Assembly (NCBI GenBank): GCA_047602465.1
Contig: JASGHF010000001.1
Location: forward strand, 372,001 to 436,000
DNA length: 64,000 bases
Source: JADZAI01 sp047602465
GTDB lineage: Bacteria; Pseudomonadota; Alphaproteobacteria; Micropepsales; Micropepsaceae
Direction of reading: 5' to 3'
Shown here: positions 52,210 to 61,940 of the stretch, one piece after another
Position numbering within the stretch: the first letter of the stretch is position 1
How the letters are laid out: each line of letters starts with the position of its first letter
The notes under the pieces: model-generated
The model's database searches: none
Told to the model about the DNA's origin: nothing
What the model saw: the letters and a program-made list of their open reading frames with translations, nothing else
Translations under genes and position numbers: made by a program

Positions 52210-53168
52210 CGCGCCGCACCCTGCTGGCTGCTGCGGCGGCCGCGCCGTTCGCCGCGCCATCCATCGTGCGCGCCATCGACATCGAACCGGGCGATCTGCT
52301 GAACGTGATGCTCGACTGGTACATCAACCCCAATCACGTCCCCATTCTGGTGGCGGAGGCGATCGGCGCCTTCCGCGACCAGAAGCTGAACGTCAACTAC
52401 CAGGAGCCGGCCGATCCCAACGACCCGCCCAAGCTCGTCGCCGCCGGCAAGGCCGACATCGCCGTCTCCTACCAGCCCCAGCTTCACATGCAGGTCGATC
52501 AGGGCCTGCCGCTCGCCCGCATCGGCGTGCTGGTCGACACGCCGCTCAACATGCTGCTCGCCCTCGGCGACAGCGGCATCACGAAGATCGCCGACCTCAA
52601 GGGCAAGCGCATCGGCAACTCCGTCGGCGGCTTCGAGGACGCGCTGCTGAAGACCATGCTCGGCACCGCCGGCCTCACGCTCTCCGACGTCGAGATCGTC
52701 AACATCAACTTCGCGCTTTCCCAGTCGCTGCTCGCCGGCAATGTCGATGCGGTGATCGGCGCCTACCGCAATTACGAACTCAACATCCTCGCCATCGAGG
52801 GCAAGACCGCCGCTCCCTTCTTCGTCGAGCAATACGGCGTCCCGGCCTATGACGAACTCATCTTCGTCGCGAACCGCGACCGCGCCGCCGCGTCCGTCCA
52901 CGCCCGTTTCCTCGCCGCCATCGAAACGGCCGTCGCCTTCACCCTCAACGATCCCGAGGCTGCGTGGGGCCACTTCATCAGGAACCGGCCGCAGCTCGAC
53001 GACGAGATCAACCGCCGCGCCTTCGCCGACACCCTGCCGCGCCTCGCGCATGCGCCCGCCGCGGCCGATCCTGCCCGCTACGAAACCTTCTCGCGCTACC
53101 TCAAAGACCAGGGCCTCATCGCCACAGCCCGTCCGTCCACGGACTATCTCGCCTACCCCGCAAGATAG
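52188..53168 (+). CDS. thiY: thiamine-precursor ABC transporter, substrate-binding protein (NMT1/THI5-like)
   Basis: 326-residue periplasmic receptor. The N-terminus LTRRTLLAAAAAAPFAAPS is a twin-arginine signal. The NMT1/ThiY core shows MLDWYINPNHVPILVAEAIG, AGKADIAVSYQPQLHMQ, LKGKRIGNSVGGFEDAL and NFALSQSLLAGNVDAVIGAYRNYE. Together with the riboswitch this indicates pyrimidine-moiety salvage for thiamine. Starts inside thiX, so the three genes are translated in concert. Confidence 0.9.
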   Translation: MAHGNTLTRRTLLAAAAAAPFAAPSIVRAIDIEPGDLLNVMLDWYINPNHVPILVAEAIGAFRDQKLNVNYQEPADPNDPPKLVAAGKADIAVSYQPQLHMQVDQGLPLARIGVLVDTPLNMLLALGDSGITKIADLKGKRIGNSVGGFEDALLKTMLGTAGLTLSDVEIVNINFALSQSLLAGNVDAVIGAYRNYELNILAIEGKTAAPFFVEQYGVPAYDELIFVANRDRAAASVHARFLAAIETAVAFTLNDPEAAWGHFIRNRPQLDDEINRRAFADTLPRLAHAPAAADPARYETFSRYLKDQGLIATARPSTDYLAYPAR

Positions 53169-53174
53169 GCGGCG

Positions 53175-53999
53175 CTAGCTCCCGCCGTCGGGAGCCTGCC
53201 TGTACACGTCGCGCGACTGCACGACGTCGGCGCGCGCACGGATAAGCGCCTCGACGGCCTTGTCGCCCATCTGGTTTTCGCGCGGCGCGAACAAGGCGCG
53301 CTGGCGCGGATCGACATCGCCTTCCGGCCGGCACAGATAATAGATCGCGTGGCTCTTGCGGAGTTTCCCCGGCTTCAGCGTCAGCGCCCGCGACATGCCG
53401 TGCCAGGAATCCTGCGAGGTGTCGAAAATGATCGCCCGGTTGAACCGGGGCTGCACTTCCTTCACCAGACGGCCGGGCGCCATCCTGTCGGCGGACGCTT
53501 CCCAAAGGCCCAGATGCCCGCCATCGGCGTCCTCCAGGCCCTCCTCCAGATAGACGATGATGTTGATCTTGCGCTGCAGCCCCAGCTTGGGGTGCAGAGA
53601 GTAGTCGAGATGCGGATTGAGATTGCCGCCCTCGCCATGCATGTGCCACCCGCCGCCATGCAGACCCGGGTCCGGGAACATCGGCACGCCGGTCAGCGCA
53701 GCGATCATCGCAACGGTGTCGGGCGCGTTCAGCGCAGAGAACGAGGCATAGGTCTCAGCCGGAAACTCGTTCCAGTTGTTCAGCGCCTTCTTGTTCTCGA
53801 TGCTGTTGGCATAGGTGAACCACTTCTCCGAGCCATAGGCCGGAAACTCGGCGCTCAGCCGTTCCGCCAGCCCCGGCTCGAAGAAGTTCTCCACGACGAG
53901 GTGGTTGAATGGCCCCGAGCGCCTGAAATCGTCCACGCTCCGGCAGACGAAATCGAACGCTTCCGGGGACATCACCAAAGGACGCGACAATGCGGACAC
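53175..53999 (-). CDS. 2-oxoglutarate/Fe(II)-dependent oxygenase, prolyl-4-hydroxylase-like
   Basis: 274 residues. The iron triad is visible as HLDYSLH (His-x-Asp, about residues 130-132) and a distal His in SQDSWHGMS (about 201), with an Arg-containing strand beyond. The jelly-roll core has GWHMHGEGGNLNPHLDY, KINIIVYLEEGLEDADGGHLGLW and FNRAIIFDT. It could hydroxylate a protein, nucleotide sugar or lipid; substrate unknown. Converges with thiY six bases away. Confidence 0.82.
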   Translation of the reverse strand: MSALSRPLVMSPEAFDFVCRSVDDFRRSGPFNHLVVENFFEPGLAERLSAEFPAYGSEKWFTYANSIENKKALNNWNEFPAETYASFSALNAPDTVAMIAALTGVPMFPDPGLHGGGWHMHGEGGNLNPHLDYSLHPKLGLQRKINIIVYLEEGLEDADGGHLGLWEASADRMAPGRLVKEVQPRFNRAIIFDTSQDSWHGMSRALTLKPGKLRKSHAIYYLCRPEGDVDPRQRALFAPRENQMGDKAVEALIRARADVVQSRDVYRQAPDGGS

Positions 54000-54059
54000 C
54001 TATGTCAGACCCCGCCAACCGGGCGGGTTACACGAACACTCACCGCACGCACCACCACG

Positions 54060-54998
54060 TCACTCGTCGATCTTGATCTCCGCGACCATCACGCCCTTGG
54101 GGCCATTGCCCAGGCGCACGGTCACCTTCTGGCCCGGCTCCAGCTCACGCAGATCGGCCCGGCGCAGCGTCTCCATGTGGACGAAGATGTCCGGCGAATT
54201 GTCGTTCCGCGTCACGAAGCCATAGCCCTTGGCGCGGTTGAACCATTTGACGGTCGCGGGTTCCGGATCGCCTGTCGGCACCACTTCCGGCATCGACGAA
54301 CGGCCGCTGTCGCCATAGTCGCGGCGCGGCTTGCGTTCACCATATCCGCCGCCGCCGCCGCCATAACGGTCACCGCCGCCATAGCTGTCGCCACCGCCGC
54401 CGCCGCCGTAACGGTCACCGCCGCCGAAGTCCCGGCGCGGACGGCGCTCGCCATATCCGCCGCCACCGCCACCGCCGAAGCGATCGCCGCCACCGCCGAA
54501 ACGGTCGCCACCGCCACCGAAGCGGTCGCCGCCACGGTCGCCATAGCCACCACCGCCGCCGCCGCCATAACGGTCGCCGCCGCGGTCGCCATAACCGCCG
54601 CCGCCACCGCCGAAACGGTCGCCGCCACGATCGCCGTAACCGCCGCCGCCACCACCGCCGAAGCGGTCGCCACGCGGCTCGCGCGGCTGGTATTTCGGCG
54701 CTTCGGTGATCTCCACCGGATTGCCGTCGGCATCCGCCAGATTGATCAGACGAACCGCCTGCAAGCCCTTGGGCCGCTTGGCGATTTCCAACAGCATGCG
54801 CGCATTCGCGGGCGGGTTCTCCACGCCCGAATTACGCAGACAGGTCTGGTGGATCAACGCATCGCCCTGATTATCGGCGAGCGTCACAAATCCAAATCCT
54901 TTACCCGGATCGAACCACTTCAACGTCCCCTCGGACGTGAAGGTCTCTTCCGGCGCACCGCCACCCCCGGCGCGACCGCCATACCCACGATCAGACAC
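54060..54998 (-). CDS. double cold-shock-domain protein with long Gly/Arg-rich linker
   Basis: 312 residues. CSD1 (about 22-92) has GTLKWFDPGKGFGFVTLADNQ and a variant RNP2, ALIHQTCL. CSD2 (242-312) has ATVKWFNRAKGYGFVTRNDN and the canonical IFVHMETL. Between them lies about 130 residues of repeats such as GDRFGGGGGGGYGDRGG, ending in two basic ERRPRRDF / ERKPRRDY units. The start is probably GTG 54998 (VSDRGYGG); a longer frame overlaps coxG's upstream region. RNA binding by both domains is expected; the linker resembles RGG/FG low-complexity tails of RNA-binding proteins. Confidence 0.85.
   Translation of the reverse strand: MSDRGYGGRAGGGGAPEETFTSEGTLKWFDPGKGFGFVTLADNQGDALIHQTCLRNSGVENPPANARMLLEIAKRPKGLQAVRLINLADADGNPVEITEAPKYQPREPRGDRFGGGGGGGYGDRGGDRFGGGGGGYGDRGGDRYGGGGGGGYGDRGGDRFGGGGDRFGGGGDRFGGGGGGGYGERRPRRDFGGGDRYGGGGGGDSYGGGDRYGGGGGGYGERKPRRDYGDSGRSSMPEVVPTGDPEPATVKWFNRAKGYGFVTRNDNSPDIFVHMETLRRADLRELEPGQKVTVRLGNGPKGVMVAEIKIDE
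54303..54680 (-). repeat. in-frame Gly/Arg/Tyr/Phe-coding tandem repeat
   Basis: Degenerate tandem units of about 24-45 bases coding GDR(F/Y)GGGG(G)YGDRGG and shorter GDRFGGGG forms, plus two GERRPRR-type units. The bases repeat as well as the amino acids (CCGCCGCCAC and CGGTCGCCGCC recur on the plus strand), so copy number may vary between strains. Not a CRISPR: units are not separated by unique spacers and all are in frame. Confidence 0.85.
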
Positions 54999-55099
54999 TA
55001 CGAAGCCCCCAACGCATTCAGCCTCACCCTTGTATAAATTAGCAGATTTGCAACCAATGGGAAGCACGCCTCCCGCTTCCCGCAAGGACAGAACGTCTC

Positions 55100-55666
55100 A
55101 TGGACCTCAACGGCGCCTATCTGATCCCGGCCCCTGCCGAAGCCGTCTGGGCGGCCCTCAACGACCCGGAGAAACTCAAGGCCGCCATTCCCGGCGTCGA
55201 GAGCCTGACCAAGCTCTCCGACACCGAGTTCGAGGCCGTCGCGACCCAGTCGATCGGCCCCGTGAAGGCCCGCTTCAAGGGCAAGGTCGCCCTGCTCGAT
55301 CTCAACCCGCCCAAATCCTACACGATCAAGGGCGAAGGCTCCGGGGGCGCTGCCGGCTTCGCCAAGGGCGAGGCCAGGGTCGAGCTGGTGCCTGAAGCCG
55401 GCGGCACCCGCCTCGTCTATGCCGTGAAGGCGACGGTCGGCGGCAAGATCGCCCAGATCGGCCAGCGCCTCATAGACGGCGTCGCCCGCAAGCTGGCCGA
55501 CGAGTTCTTCGAGAAATTCTCCTCCGGCTTCGGCGAGGTCCAGATGGTCGACGCCGTCACCGGCGAAAAAGTCGAGCGCCCGCCCTCCGGCCTCTCCCCG
55601 CTCGTCTGGGGCGCCGGCCTCATCCTCATCGTCGCGGGCCTCATCGCCCTCGCCCTGTCGATCTGA
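55100..55666 (+). CDS. coxG: CoxG-type SRPBCC protein with C-terminal membrane anchor
   Basis: 188 residues. The SRPBCC/CoxG domain spans about 1-150: NGAYLIPAPAEAVWAALNDPEKLKAAIPG, KARFKGKVALLDLNPPKSYTIKGEG and TRLVYAVKATVGGKIAQIGQRLIDG. A C-terminal membrane helix follows (LVWGAGLILIVAGLIALALSI). In CO dehydrogenase clusters this protein anchors the enzyme at the membrane. AAGGAC precedes the ATG. It lies 200 bases before coxS, perhaps with a separate promoter. Confidence 0.88.
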   Translation: MDLNGAYLIPAPAEAVWAALNDPEKLKAAIPGVESLTKLSDTEFEAVATQSIGPVKARFKGKVALLDLNPPKSYTIKGEGSGGAAGFAKGEARVELVPEAGGTRLVYAVKATVGGKIAQIGQRLIDGVARKLADEFFEKFSSGFGEVQMVDAVTGEKVERPPSGLSPLVWGAGLILIVAGLIALALSI

Positions 55667-55700
55667 TCGCCCCTCCCCCTCGGCAGTCCCCCGGCCCACT

Positions 55701-55764
55701 TTTCCGGAAATAGGAATATATGCTGTTCGAGCGCGCGCTGCAAGCCCCCGCCGGAAATTTTCCG
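55701..55764. promoter_or_regulatory. two palindromic candidate operators upstream of coxS
   Basis: TTTCCGGAAA (55701-55710) is a perfect palindrome, and CGGAAATTTTCCG (55752-55764) is a 13-base odd-centred inverted repeat sharing the TTCC/GGAA half-site. They lie 42 bases apart in the 200-base coxG-coxS gap, otherwise without a gene. Whether a regulator binds them is not known. Confidence 0.35.
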
Positions 55765-55866
55765 CCCCGTTGACGGCTGCACGGCAAAGGCGAACACTTG
55801 TTCCCAACGATGCCCGGGCATCGACCCGTGCCGTGTTCGCTTGAGACAGCGCTGGGAGGCCCTCGG

Positions 55867-56348
<482 letters not shown>

Positions 56349-56352
<4 letters not shown>

Positions 56353-58709
56353 CCGTCACCGCCATCGGCGCCTCGCCCCGGCGCAAGGAAGACCGCCGTT
56401 TCATCACCGGCAAGGGCAACTACACGGACGACATCAACCGTCCGGGCCAGACCCATGCCTGCTTCCTTCGCAGTCCGCACGCCCATGCCCGGATCAACGG
56501 CATAGACGCGGCCGCAGCGCTCGCCATGCCCGGTGTCGTCGCCGTCCTGACCGGCAAGGAACTCGCCGAAGACGGCGTCGGCGGTCTCATCTGCGGCTGG
56601 ATGGTCCATTCCAAGGACGGCAGCCCCATGAAGGCCGGGCCGCACCCCGCTCTGGCGCAGGGCAAGGTGCGCTATGCCGGCGATGCGGTCGCCGTCATCA
56701 TCGCCGAAACCTATGCCGAGGCGCGTGACGCCGCCGAGGCAGTGATCGTCGATTACGACGTGCTGCCTGCGGTGGCCGACGCCAAGGCGGCGCTCGATGC
56801 CGCCGCCCCGCTCGTCCACGACGATATCCCGCACAATATGGTGTTCGACTGGGAACTGGGGAACTTCAAGGAAACCGTCGATGCCTTCGCGAACGCCGCC
56901 AAGGTCGTCTCGCTCGACATCGTCAACAACCGCCTGATCCCCAACCCGATGGAGCCGCGCGCCGCGCTCGGCGACTACGACACCGGCACCGGCATTCACA
57001 CCCTCTACACCACCAGCCAGAACCCGCATGTGGCGCGGCTGGTGCTTTCCGCCTTTGTCGGCATCGCGCCGGAGAACAAGCTCCGCGTCATCGCGCCGGA
57101 TGTGGGCGGCGGCTTCGGCTCCAACATCTTCATTTATGCCGAAGAGACGGTCTGCGTCTGGGCCTCGCGCCGCGTCGGCCGCCCGGTGAAATGGACCTCC
57201 GACCGCAGCGAGGCCTTCCTCACCGACGCCCACGGCCGCGACCATCACACCCATGCCGCGCTGGCGCTCGATGCCGGCGGCAAGATCCTCGGCCTCCGGG
57301 TCAAGACGATCGCCAATCTCGGCGCCTATCTCTCCACCTTCGCCTCGTCTGTCCCGACCTATCTCTATGCGACGCTGCTGTCGGGCCAGTACGACATCCC
57401 GGCCATCTATGCCGAGGTGCAGGGCATCTACACCCACACCGCTCCGGTCGATGCCTATCGCGGCGCCGGCCGGCCCGAGGCCACCTACGTCATCGAACGG
57501 CTGATCGAGGAAGCGGCCCGCCAGACCGGCCTCGACCCGGCCGAATTCCGCCGCCGCAACTTCGTCCGCAGCTTCCCGCACCAGACGCCGGTCATCATGT
57601 CCTATGACATCGGCGACTATGACGCCTCGCTCACCAAGGCGCTCCAGATCGCGGACTATGCCGGCTTCCCGGCCCGCCGCGCCGCCTCCGAAGCGGGCGG
57701 CAAAAGGCGCGGGATCGGCTTCTCGACCTATATCGAGGCCTGCGGCATCGCGCCGTCCGCCGCCGTCGGCTCGCTCGGCGCGGGCGTCGGTCTTTGGGAA
57801 AGCGCCGAAGTCCGGGTGAACCCCACCGGTTCGGTCGAAGTCCTCACCGGCAGTCACAGCCACGGCCAGGGCCACGAAACCACCTTCGCCCAGCTGGTTT
57901 CTTCACGCCTTGGCATCCCCATCGACAACATCGAAATCGTCCACGGCGACACCGACAAGGTGCAGTTCGGCATGGGCACCTACGGCTCGCGCTCCGGCGC
58001 CGTCGGCATGAGCGCCATCGCCAAGGCGCTCGACAAGGTCGAGGCCAAGGCGAAGAAGATCGCCGCTCATCTCATGGAAGCGTCCGCCGACGATATCGAG
58101 TTCAAGGACGGCAGGTTCACCGTCACCGGCACCGACAAGTCGCTGTCGTTCCCGGAAGTCTCGCTCGCCGCCTATGTCGGTCACAAATTCCCGACCAGCG
58201 AAATCGAGCCGGGCCTCAAGGAAAGCGCCTTCTACGATCCCCTCAACTTCACCTTCCCCGCAGGCTGCCACATCTGCGAGCTGGAGGTCGATCCCGACAC
58301 CGGCATCGTCACCATCGAGAAGTTCACGGCGGTCGACGATTTCGGCGTCGTCATCAACCCGATGATCGTCGAGGGACAGGTTCACGGCGGCATCGCGCAG
58401 GGCATCGGCCAGGCCATGCTGGAAAACGCCGTCTACAACGAGGACGGCCAGCTCCTGACCGGCAGCTACATGGACTACACCATGCCCCGGGCAGGCGATC
58501 TTCCCAGCTTCACGCTCGGCTTCACGTCCACGCCCTGCCCCTCCAACCCGCTCGGCATCAAGGGCTGCGGCGAAGCCGGGGCCATCGCCGCCCCGCCGGC
58601 CATCATCAATGCGCTCACCAACGCCTTGAATATCCGCGACTTCACCATGCCCGCCACGCCCGAACGGGTCTGGCGCGCCGCCCAAACCGCCCGCCTCGCT
58701 GCGGAATAG
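56349..58709 (+). CDS. coxL: xanthine-dehydrogenase-family large subunit, form II CoxL type
   Basis: 786-residue Mo-MCD catalytic subunit: YTDDINRPGQTHACFLRSPHAHA, VGGGFGSNIFIYAEE, the active-site loop DAYRGAGRPEATYVIERL and the catalytic glutamate in GIKGCGEAGAIAAPPA. The loop reads AYRGAGR, that of form II, not the AYRCSFR of true CO dehydrogenase, so the substrate could be an aldehyde, purine or other heterocycle, with CO unproven. Overlaps coxS by four bases. Confidence 0.93.
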
Positions 58710-58719
58710 GAGCTGGCAG

Positions 58720-59517
58720 ATGTATCAGTTCAACTATCACCGCCCCGCCACCCTCGCCGACGCCGAAAAGCTCTTCTCCGGCGCCGACGACCCCAAATTC
58801 CTCGGCGGCGGCCAGACTCTCATCCCGACGCTGAAGCAGCGCCTCGCCAGCCCCAGCGACATCATCGACCTCGCCGCCATCCGCGACCTCGCCGGCATCA
58901 CCGTCACCCCCGACGCCCTCACCATCGGCGCCGCCACCCGCCACGCCGATGTCGCCGCCTCGGCGGATGTCCGCAGCGCCATTCCCGCGCTCGCCGATCT
59001 CGCGGGCTGGATCGGCGATCCGCTGGTCCGTCACCGCGGCACGATCGGCGGCTCCATCGCCAACGCCGACCCGTCGGCCGACTATCCCGCCGCCGCCGTG
59101 GCGCTGAACGCCACCATTCACACCACGAAGCGCACGATCGCGGCCGACGGCTTCTTCACCGGCATGTTCGAAACGGCCCTTCAGCCGGGCGAGATCATCA
59201 CGAAGATCGCCTTCCCGGTGGCCGAGAAAACGGCCTACGAGAAATTCCGCAACCCCGCCTCGCGCTACGCGGTCGTCGGCGTCTTCGTCGCGAAGACGGC
59301 GTCGGGCGTCCGCGTCGCCGTCACCGGCGCCGCCCCCAGCGTCTTCCGCCAGACCGAGATGGAAGCGGCGCTCAGCAAAAGCTTTACGCCGGACGCCGTG
59401 GCGGGCATCAACGTGTCGGCCGATGGTCTCAATGCCGACCTGCATGCGACCGCCGAATACCGCGCCCATCTGGTGACGGTGATGGCCAAGCGGGCAGTGG
59501 CGCGGGCGCTGGGCTAA
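58720..59517 (+). CDS. coxM: molybdenum hydroxylase medium subunit (FAD)
   Basis: 265 residues. FAD-binding loops are LGGGQTLIPTLKQRLASP (about 28-45) and GTIGGSIANADPSADYPAA (about 107-125), with the C-terminal CO-dehydrogenase flavoprotein domain (EKTAYEKFRNPASRYAVVG). AGGAG precedes the ATG, ten bases after the coxL stop. Its TAA overlaps the stop of the convergent exported-protein gene. Confidence 0.94.
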   Translation: MYQFNYHRPATLADAEKLFSGADDPKFLGGGQTLIPTLKQRLASPSDIIDLAAIRDLAGITVTPDALTIGAATRHADVAASADVRSAIPALADLAGWIGDPLVRHRGTIGGSIANADPSADYPAAAVALNATIHTTKRTIAADGFFTGMFETALQPGEIITKIAFPVAEKTAYEKFRNPASRYAVVGVFVAKTASGVRVAVTGAAPSVFRQTEMEAALSKSFTPDAVAGINVSADGLNADLHATAEYRAHLVTVMAKRAVARALG

Positions 59518-60119
59518 CGCGACTCCCGGCAGACCTCGGCGTCGATCAGCACCATCGCCGTACCCGGCTCCAGGGCGCAGTCGATCTCGCACATGCGGTC
59601 GACGACCCACACGACCGAAGGCTGCTGCTCCATCCGGCACTCAAGGCCTGCCGTACTCATCGGCGGCAGCGGCGTCGCCGCTCCCCACCCCCCGTCCGTC
59701 CACACGTCCTGCTTGTCTGCATGCGCGGCAATATAGGCTGCGATCGACGGGCTTTTGCCGATGCTGACAAGCATCTGGTTGCCTGCAGGCGTGGCATAGG
59801 CCGTTACGACGACATCCGTGTCCGGCACGCTGTCCCCGTGCAGCGCCACATGTTGCTGCAAGACATCTCCCGGTAGGCGCTCCAGAGCAGACAGCGTCAT
59901 CGTGACGCCTTCTCCGGCCATAGCCTCGACACGCGGCGCGAACCACTCCTCCAGTGGCGCCGCGTAGGCCTGAACCCGCGACACGAGAACATACGCGCCG
60001 GCGCCATCCGGCGCCGTCAGAACGCGCCCCAGATCCGTGTCATGCGAGGGCCAGTCGTCGGGACCACCCGCCAGCGCCTGTCCGGCCAGCAGAACGATGG
60101 CAGCAATCGCCGGTCTCAA
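59514..60119 (-). CDS. exported protein of unknown function in the cox cluster
   Basis: 201 residues. A signal peptide (MRPAIAAIVLLAGQALAGG) would follow if translation starts at TTG 60119, which overlaps the EamA stop (TTGA) with GGGGAGG just upstream. The mature part has GAYVLVSRVQAYAAPLEEWF, MLVSIGKSPSIAAYIAAHA and four to five cysteines in the last third (LECRMEQ, MCEIDCALE, EVCRESR). No motif recognised. It is inserted, with the EamA gene, between coxM and coxD on the opposite strand. Confidence 0.6.
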   Translation of the reverse strand: MRPAIAAIVLLAGQALAGGPDDWPSHDTDLGRVLTAPDGAGAYVLVSRVQAYAAPLEEWFAPRVEAMAGEGVTMTLSALERLPGDVLQQHVALHGDSVPDTDVVVTAYATPAGNQMLVSIGKSPSIAAYIAAHADKQDVWTDGGWGAATPLPPMSTAGLECRMEQQPSVVWVVDRMCEIDCALEPGTAMVLIDAEVCRESR

Positions 60120-61039
60120 ATTCCCCTCCCCTGACGCTGAAGCTGCGCCTCGCGAATGGTGATATAGGCGCCCGCCGCGAAGATGACCGTGGCGCCCAGC
60201 AGCGTCAGCGCGTCGGGAATATAGCTGAAGGCGAAATAGCCGATCAGCGACGACCAGATCAGCTTGGTGAAGTCGAGCGGCAGCACCGCCGACATCTCGG
60301 CATAACGGAACGCCTGCGCGAACAGATACTGCCCGCCCGTCGCCGTCGCGCCGACCATGCAGAGGAACAGCAACTGCTCCAGGTTCGGCGTCACCCAGAC
60401 GAAAGCCGCGAGAATGGCGGCCAGCGGCGTCAGCACCAGCCCGATATAAATCGACTGCGTGAGAGCCGACTCCGTCTGCGACAGCCGCCGGATATAGAGC
60501 AGCACTACGGCCCACAGCAGCGATGCGAGCGCGATCAGCCCGTGTCCTTCGTTCAGAACCTGGAATCCGGGCCGCAGCGCGATCATCGCGCCCAGGAAGC
60601 CGCAGGCCATCGCCACGATCCGCCGTGTCCGCACCGGTTCGCCGAAAAAGATCATGGCGATCAGCGTCGCCAGAATGGGTGAGGTGAACTCCAGCGCATT
60701 CGCCTCCACCAGCGTGATGTGAACGATGCCGTAGAAGAACGCGATCATCGAGGCCGCCTGGATGAGGCCCCGGCTCACGTGAGTCCTGAAATGCATGGTC
60801 TTGAGGACGCCGGGCGTCCGCAGGGCGAACGGGGCCAGGATCACCAGCGATACCGCGCTGCGGAAAAACACGGTCTCGACCGGCGGAATCCCGCTTTCGG
60901 CCAGATGCTTGATGACCGCGTTGCCCGCCATGAACAACAGGGCCGAGGCGGCCATGCACGCCATTCCCAGAATCGTGGCGCGCCGAGGCAGCGGTTCGGC
61001 TTCCGCCTCCGCGCATGCTGCTCTAACGTCGGTATCCAT
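60116..61039 (-). CDS. EamA-family (DMT superfamily) transporter
   Basis: About 307 residues, ten membrane segments in two EamA repeats (GMACMAASALLFMAGNAVIK; LIALASLLWAVVLLYIRRLS). First repeat ends FFGEPVRTRRIVAMACGFLGAMIAL; the second ends AYITIREAQLQRQG. Exported solute unknown. The ATG at 61039 shares CATG with the coxD start on the other strand, so one of the two is probably mis-set; a downstream ATG before GMACMAAS or one further upstream is possible here. Confidence 0.83.
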   Translation of the reverse strand: MDTDVRAACAEAEAEPLPRRATILGMACMAASALLFMAGNAVIKHLAESGIPPVETVFFRSAVSLVILAPFALRTPGVLKTMHFRTHVSRGLIQAASMIAFFYGIVHITLVEANALEFTSPILATLIAMIFFGEPVRTRRIVAMACGFLGAMIALRPGFQVLNEGHGLIALASLLWAVVLLYIRRLSQTESALTQSIYIGLVLTPLAAILAAFVWVTPNLEQLLFLCMVGATATGGQYLFAQAFRYAEMSAVLPLDFTKLIWSSLIGYFAFSYIPDALTLLGATVIFAAGAYITIREAQLQRQGRGI

Positions 61040-61940
61040 GACCAATTCCTTGCCGCAATCCATCGACCAGACTTCCGCCTTGCTGTCCAGCACGGGCTAT
61101 GTCGCCGACCGCGCGCTCGCGGTGTCGGTTTTCCTCAGTCTGTCGATGGGCAAGCCGCTCTTTCTCGAAGGCGAACCCGGCACAGGCAAAACCGAGATCG
61201 CCAAGGTTCTCGCCACCGCCCTCGGACGCCGCCTGCTGCGCCTGCAATGCTATGAAGGCCTGGATACGGCTTCGGCGGTCTATGAGTGGAACTACGCCGC
61301 GCAGATGATCGAAATCCGGCTGGCGGAGGCCGCCGCCACGCGCGCCGAAGCGTCCGATCTCTTCGACGCCCGCTTCCTCATCAAGCGCCCGTTGCTGGAG
61401 GCGCTGGAGCCGCAGCCGGGCGGCCCGCCCGTCCTGCTCATCGACGAACTCGACCGCGCCGATGAACCCTTCGAGGCGTTCCTTCTGGAAATCCTGTCCG
61501 ACTACCAGGTGACGGTGCCGGAGACTGGCACGATCAAGGCCGAACACCCGCCCATCGTCATCATCACCTCCAATCGGACGCGCGAAATCCACGACGCGGT
61601 GAAGCGGCGCTGCCTCTATCACTGGGTCGACTACCCCTCGATGGAACGTGAACTGGCGATCCTCAAGGCCCGCGCTCCGGCCTTGCCCGCTGATCTCAGC
61701 CGGCAAATCGCGGCCTTCGTACAGACACTGCGCGGCGAAGATCTCTTCAAGAAACCCGGCGTTGCGGAAACCATCGACTGGGCCTCGGCGCTTGCCGCCC
61801 TCGATGTCGTGGAGATGACGCCCGAGGCGATCCGCGACACTCTCGGCGTCCTCCTCAAATACCAGGATGACATCGCGCGCCTCACCACCGGCGAAACGGC
61901 ACGCTTGCTCGATGAAGCGCGCGCCCGGGCGGCGGCGTGA
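61038..61940 (+). CDS. coxD: MoxR-type AAA+ ATPase CoxD
   Basis: 300 residues. Walker A GEPGTGKTEIAK (about 44), Walker B VLLIDELDRADEPFEAFLLE, sensor 1 VIITSNRTREIHDAV and the arginine finger KRRCLYHWVDYPS. In CO dehydrogenase clusters CoxD with CoxE inserts the sulphur/copper into the Mo site; here, with form II CoxL, a general cofactor-maturation role is likelier. The GTG of coxE overlaps its stop (GTGA). Confidence 0.9.
   Translation: MTNSLPQSIDQTSALLSSTGYVADRALAVSVFLSLSMGKPLFLEGEPGTGKTEIAKVLATALGRRLLRLQCYEGLDTASAVYEWNYAAQMIEIRLAEAAATRAEASDLFDARFLIKRPLLEALEPQPGGPPVLLIDELDRADEPFEAFLLEILSDYQVTVPETGTIKAEHPPIVIITSNRTREIHDAVKRRCLYHWVDYPSMERELAILKARAPALPADLSRQIAAFVQTLRGEDLFKKPGVAETIDWASALAALDVVEMTPEAIRDTLGVLLKYQDDIARLTTGETARLLDEARARAAA

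Noticed and set aside
54303..54680. CRISPR-like or minisatellite array
   Set aside because: Units are in frame, vary in length, have no unique spacers and encode a continuous Gly/Arg linker between two cold-shock domains.
53349..55037. A 562-codon plus-strand frame with Ala/Thr/Val repeats
   Set aside because: The Ala/Thr repeats are the reverse complement of the Gly/Arg repeat in the cold-shock protein; the minus-strand reading has two real domains.
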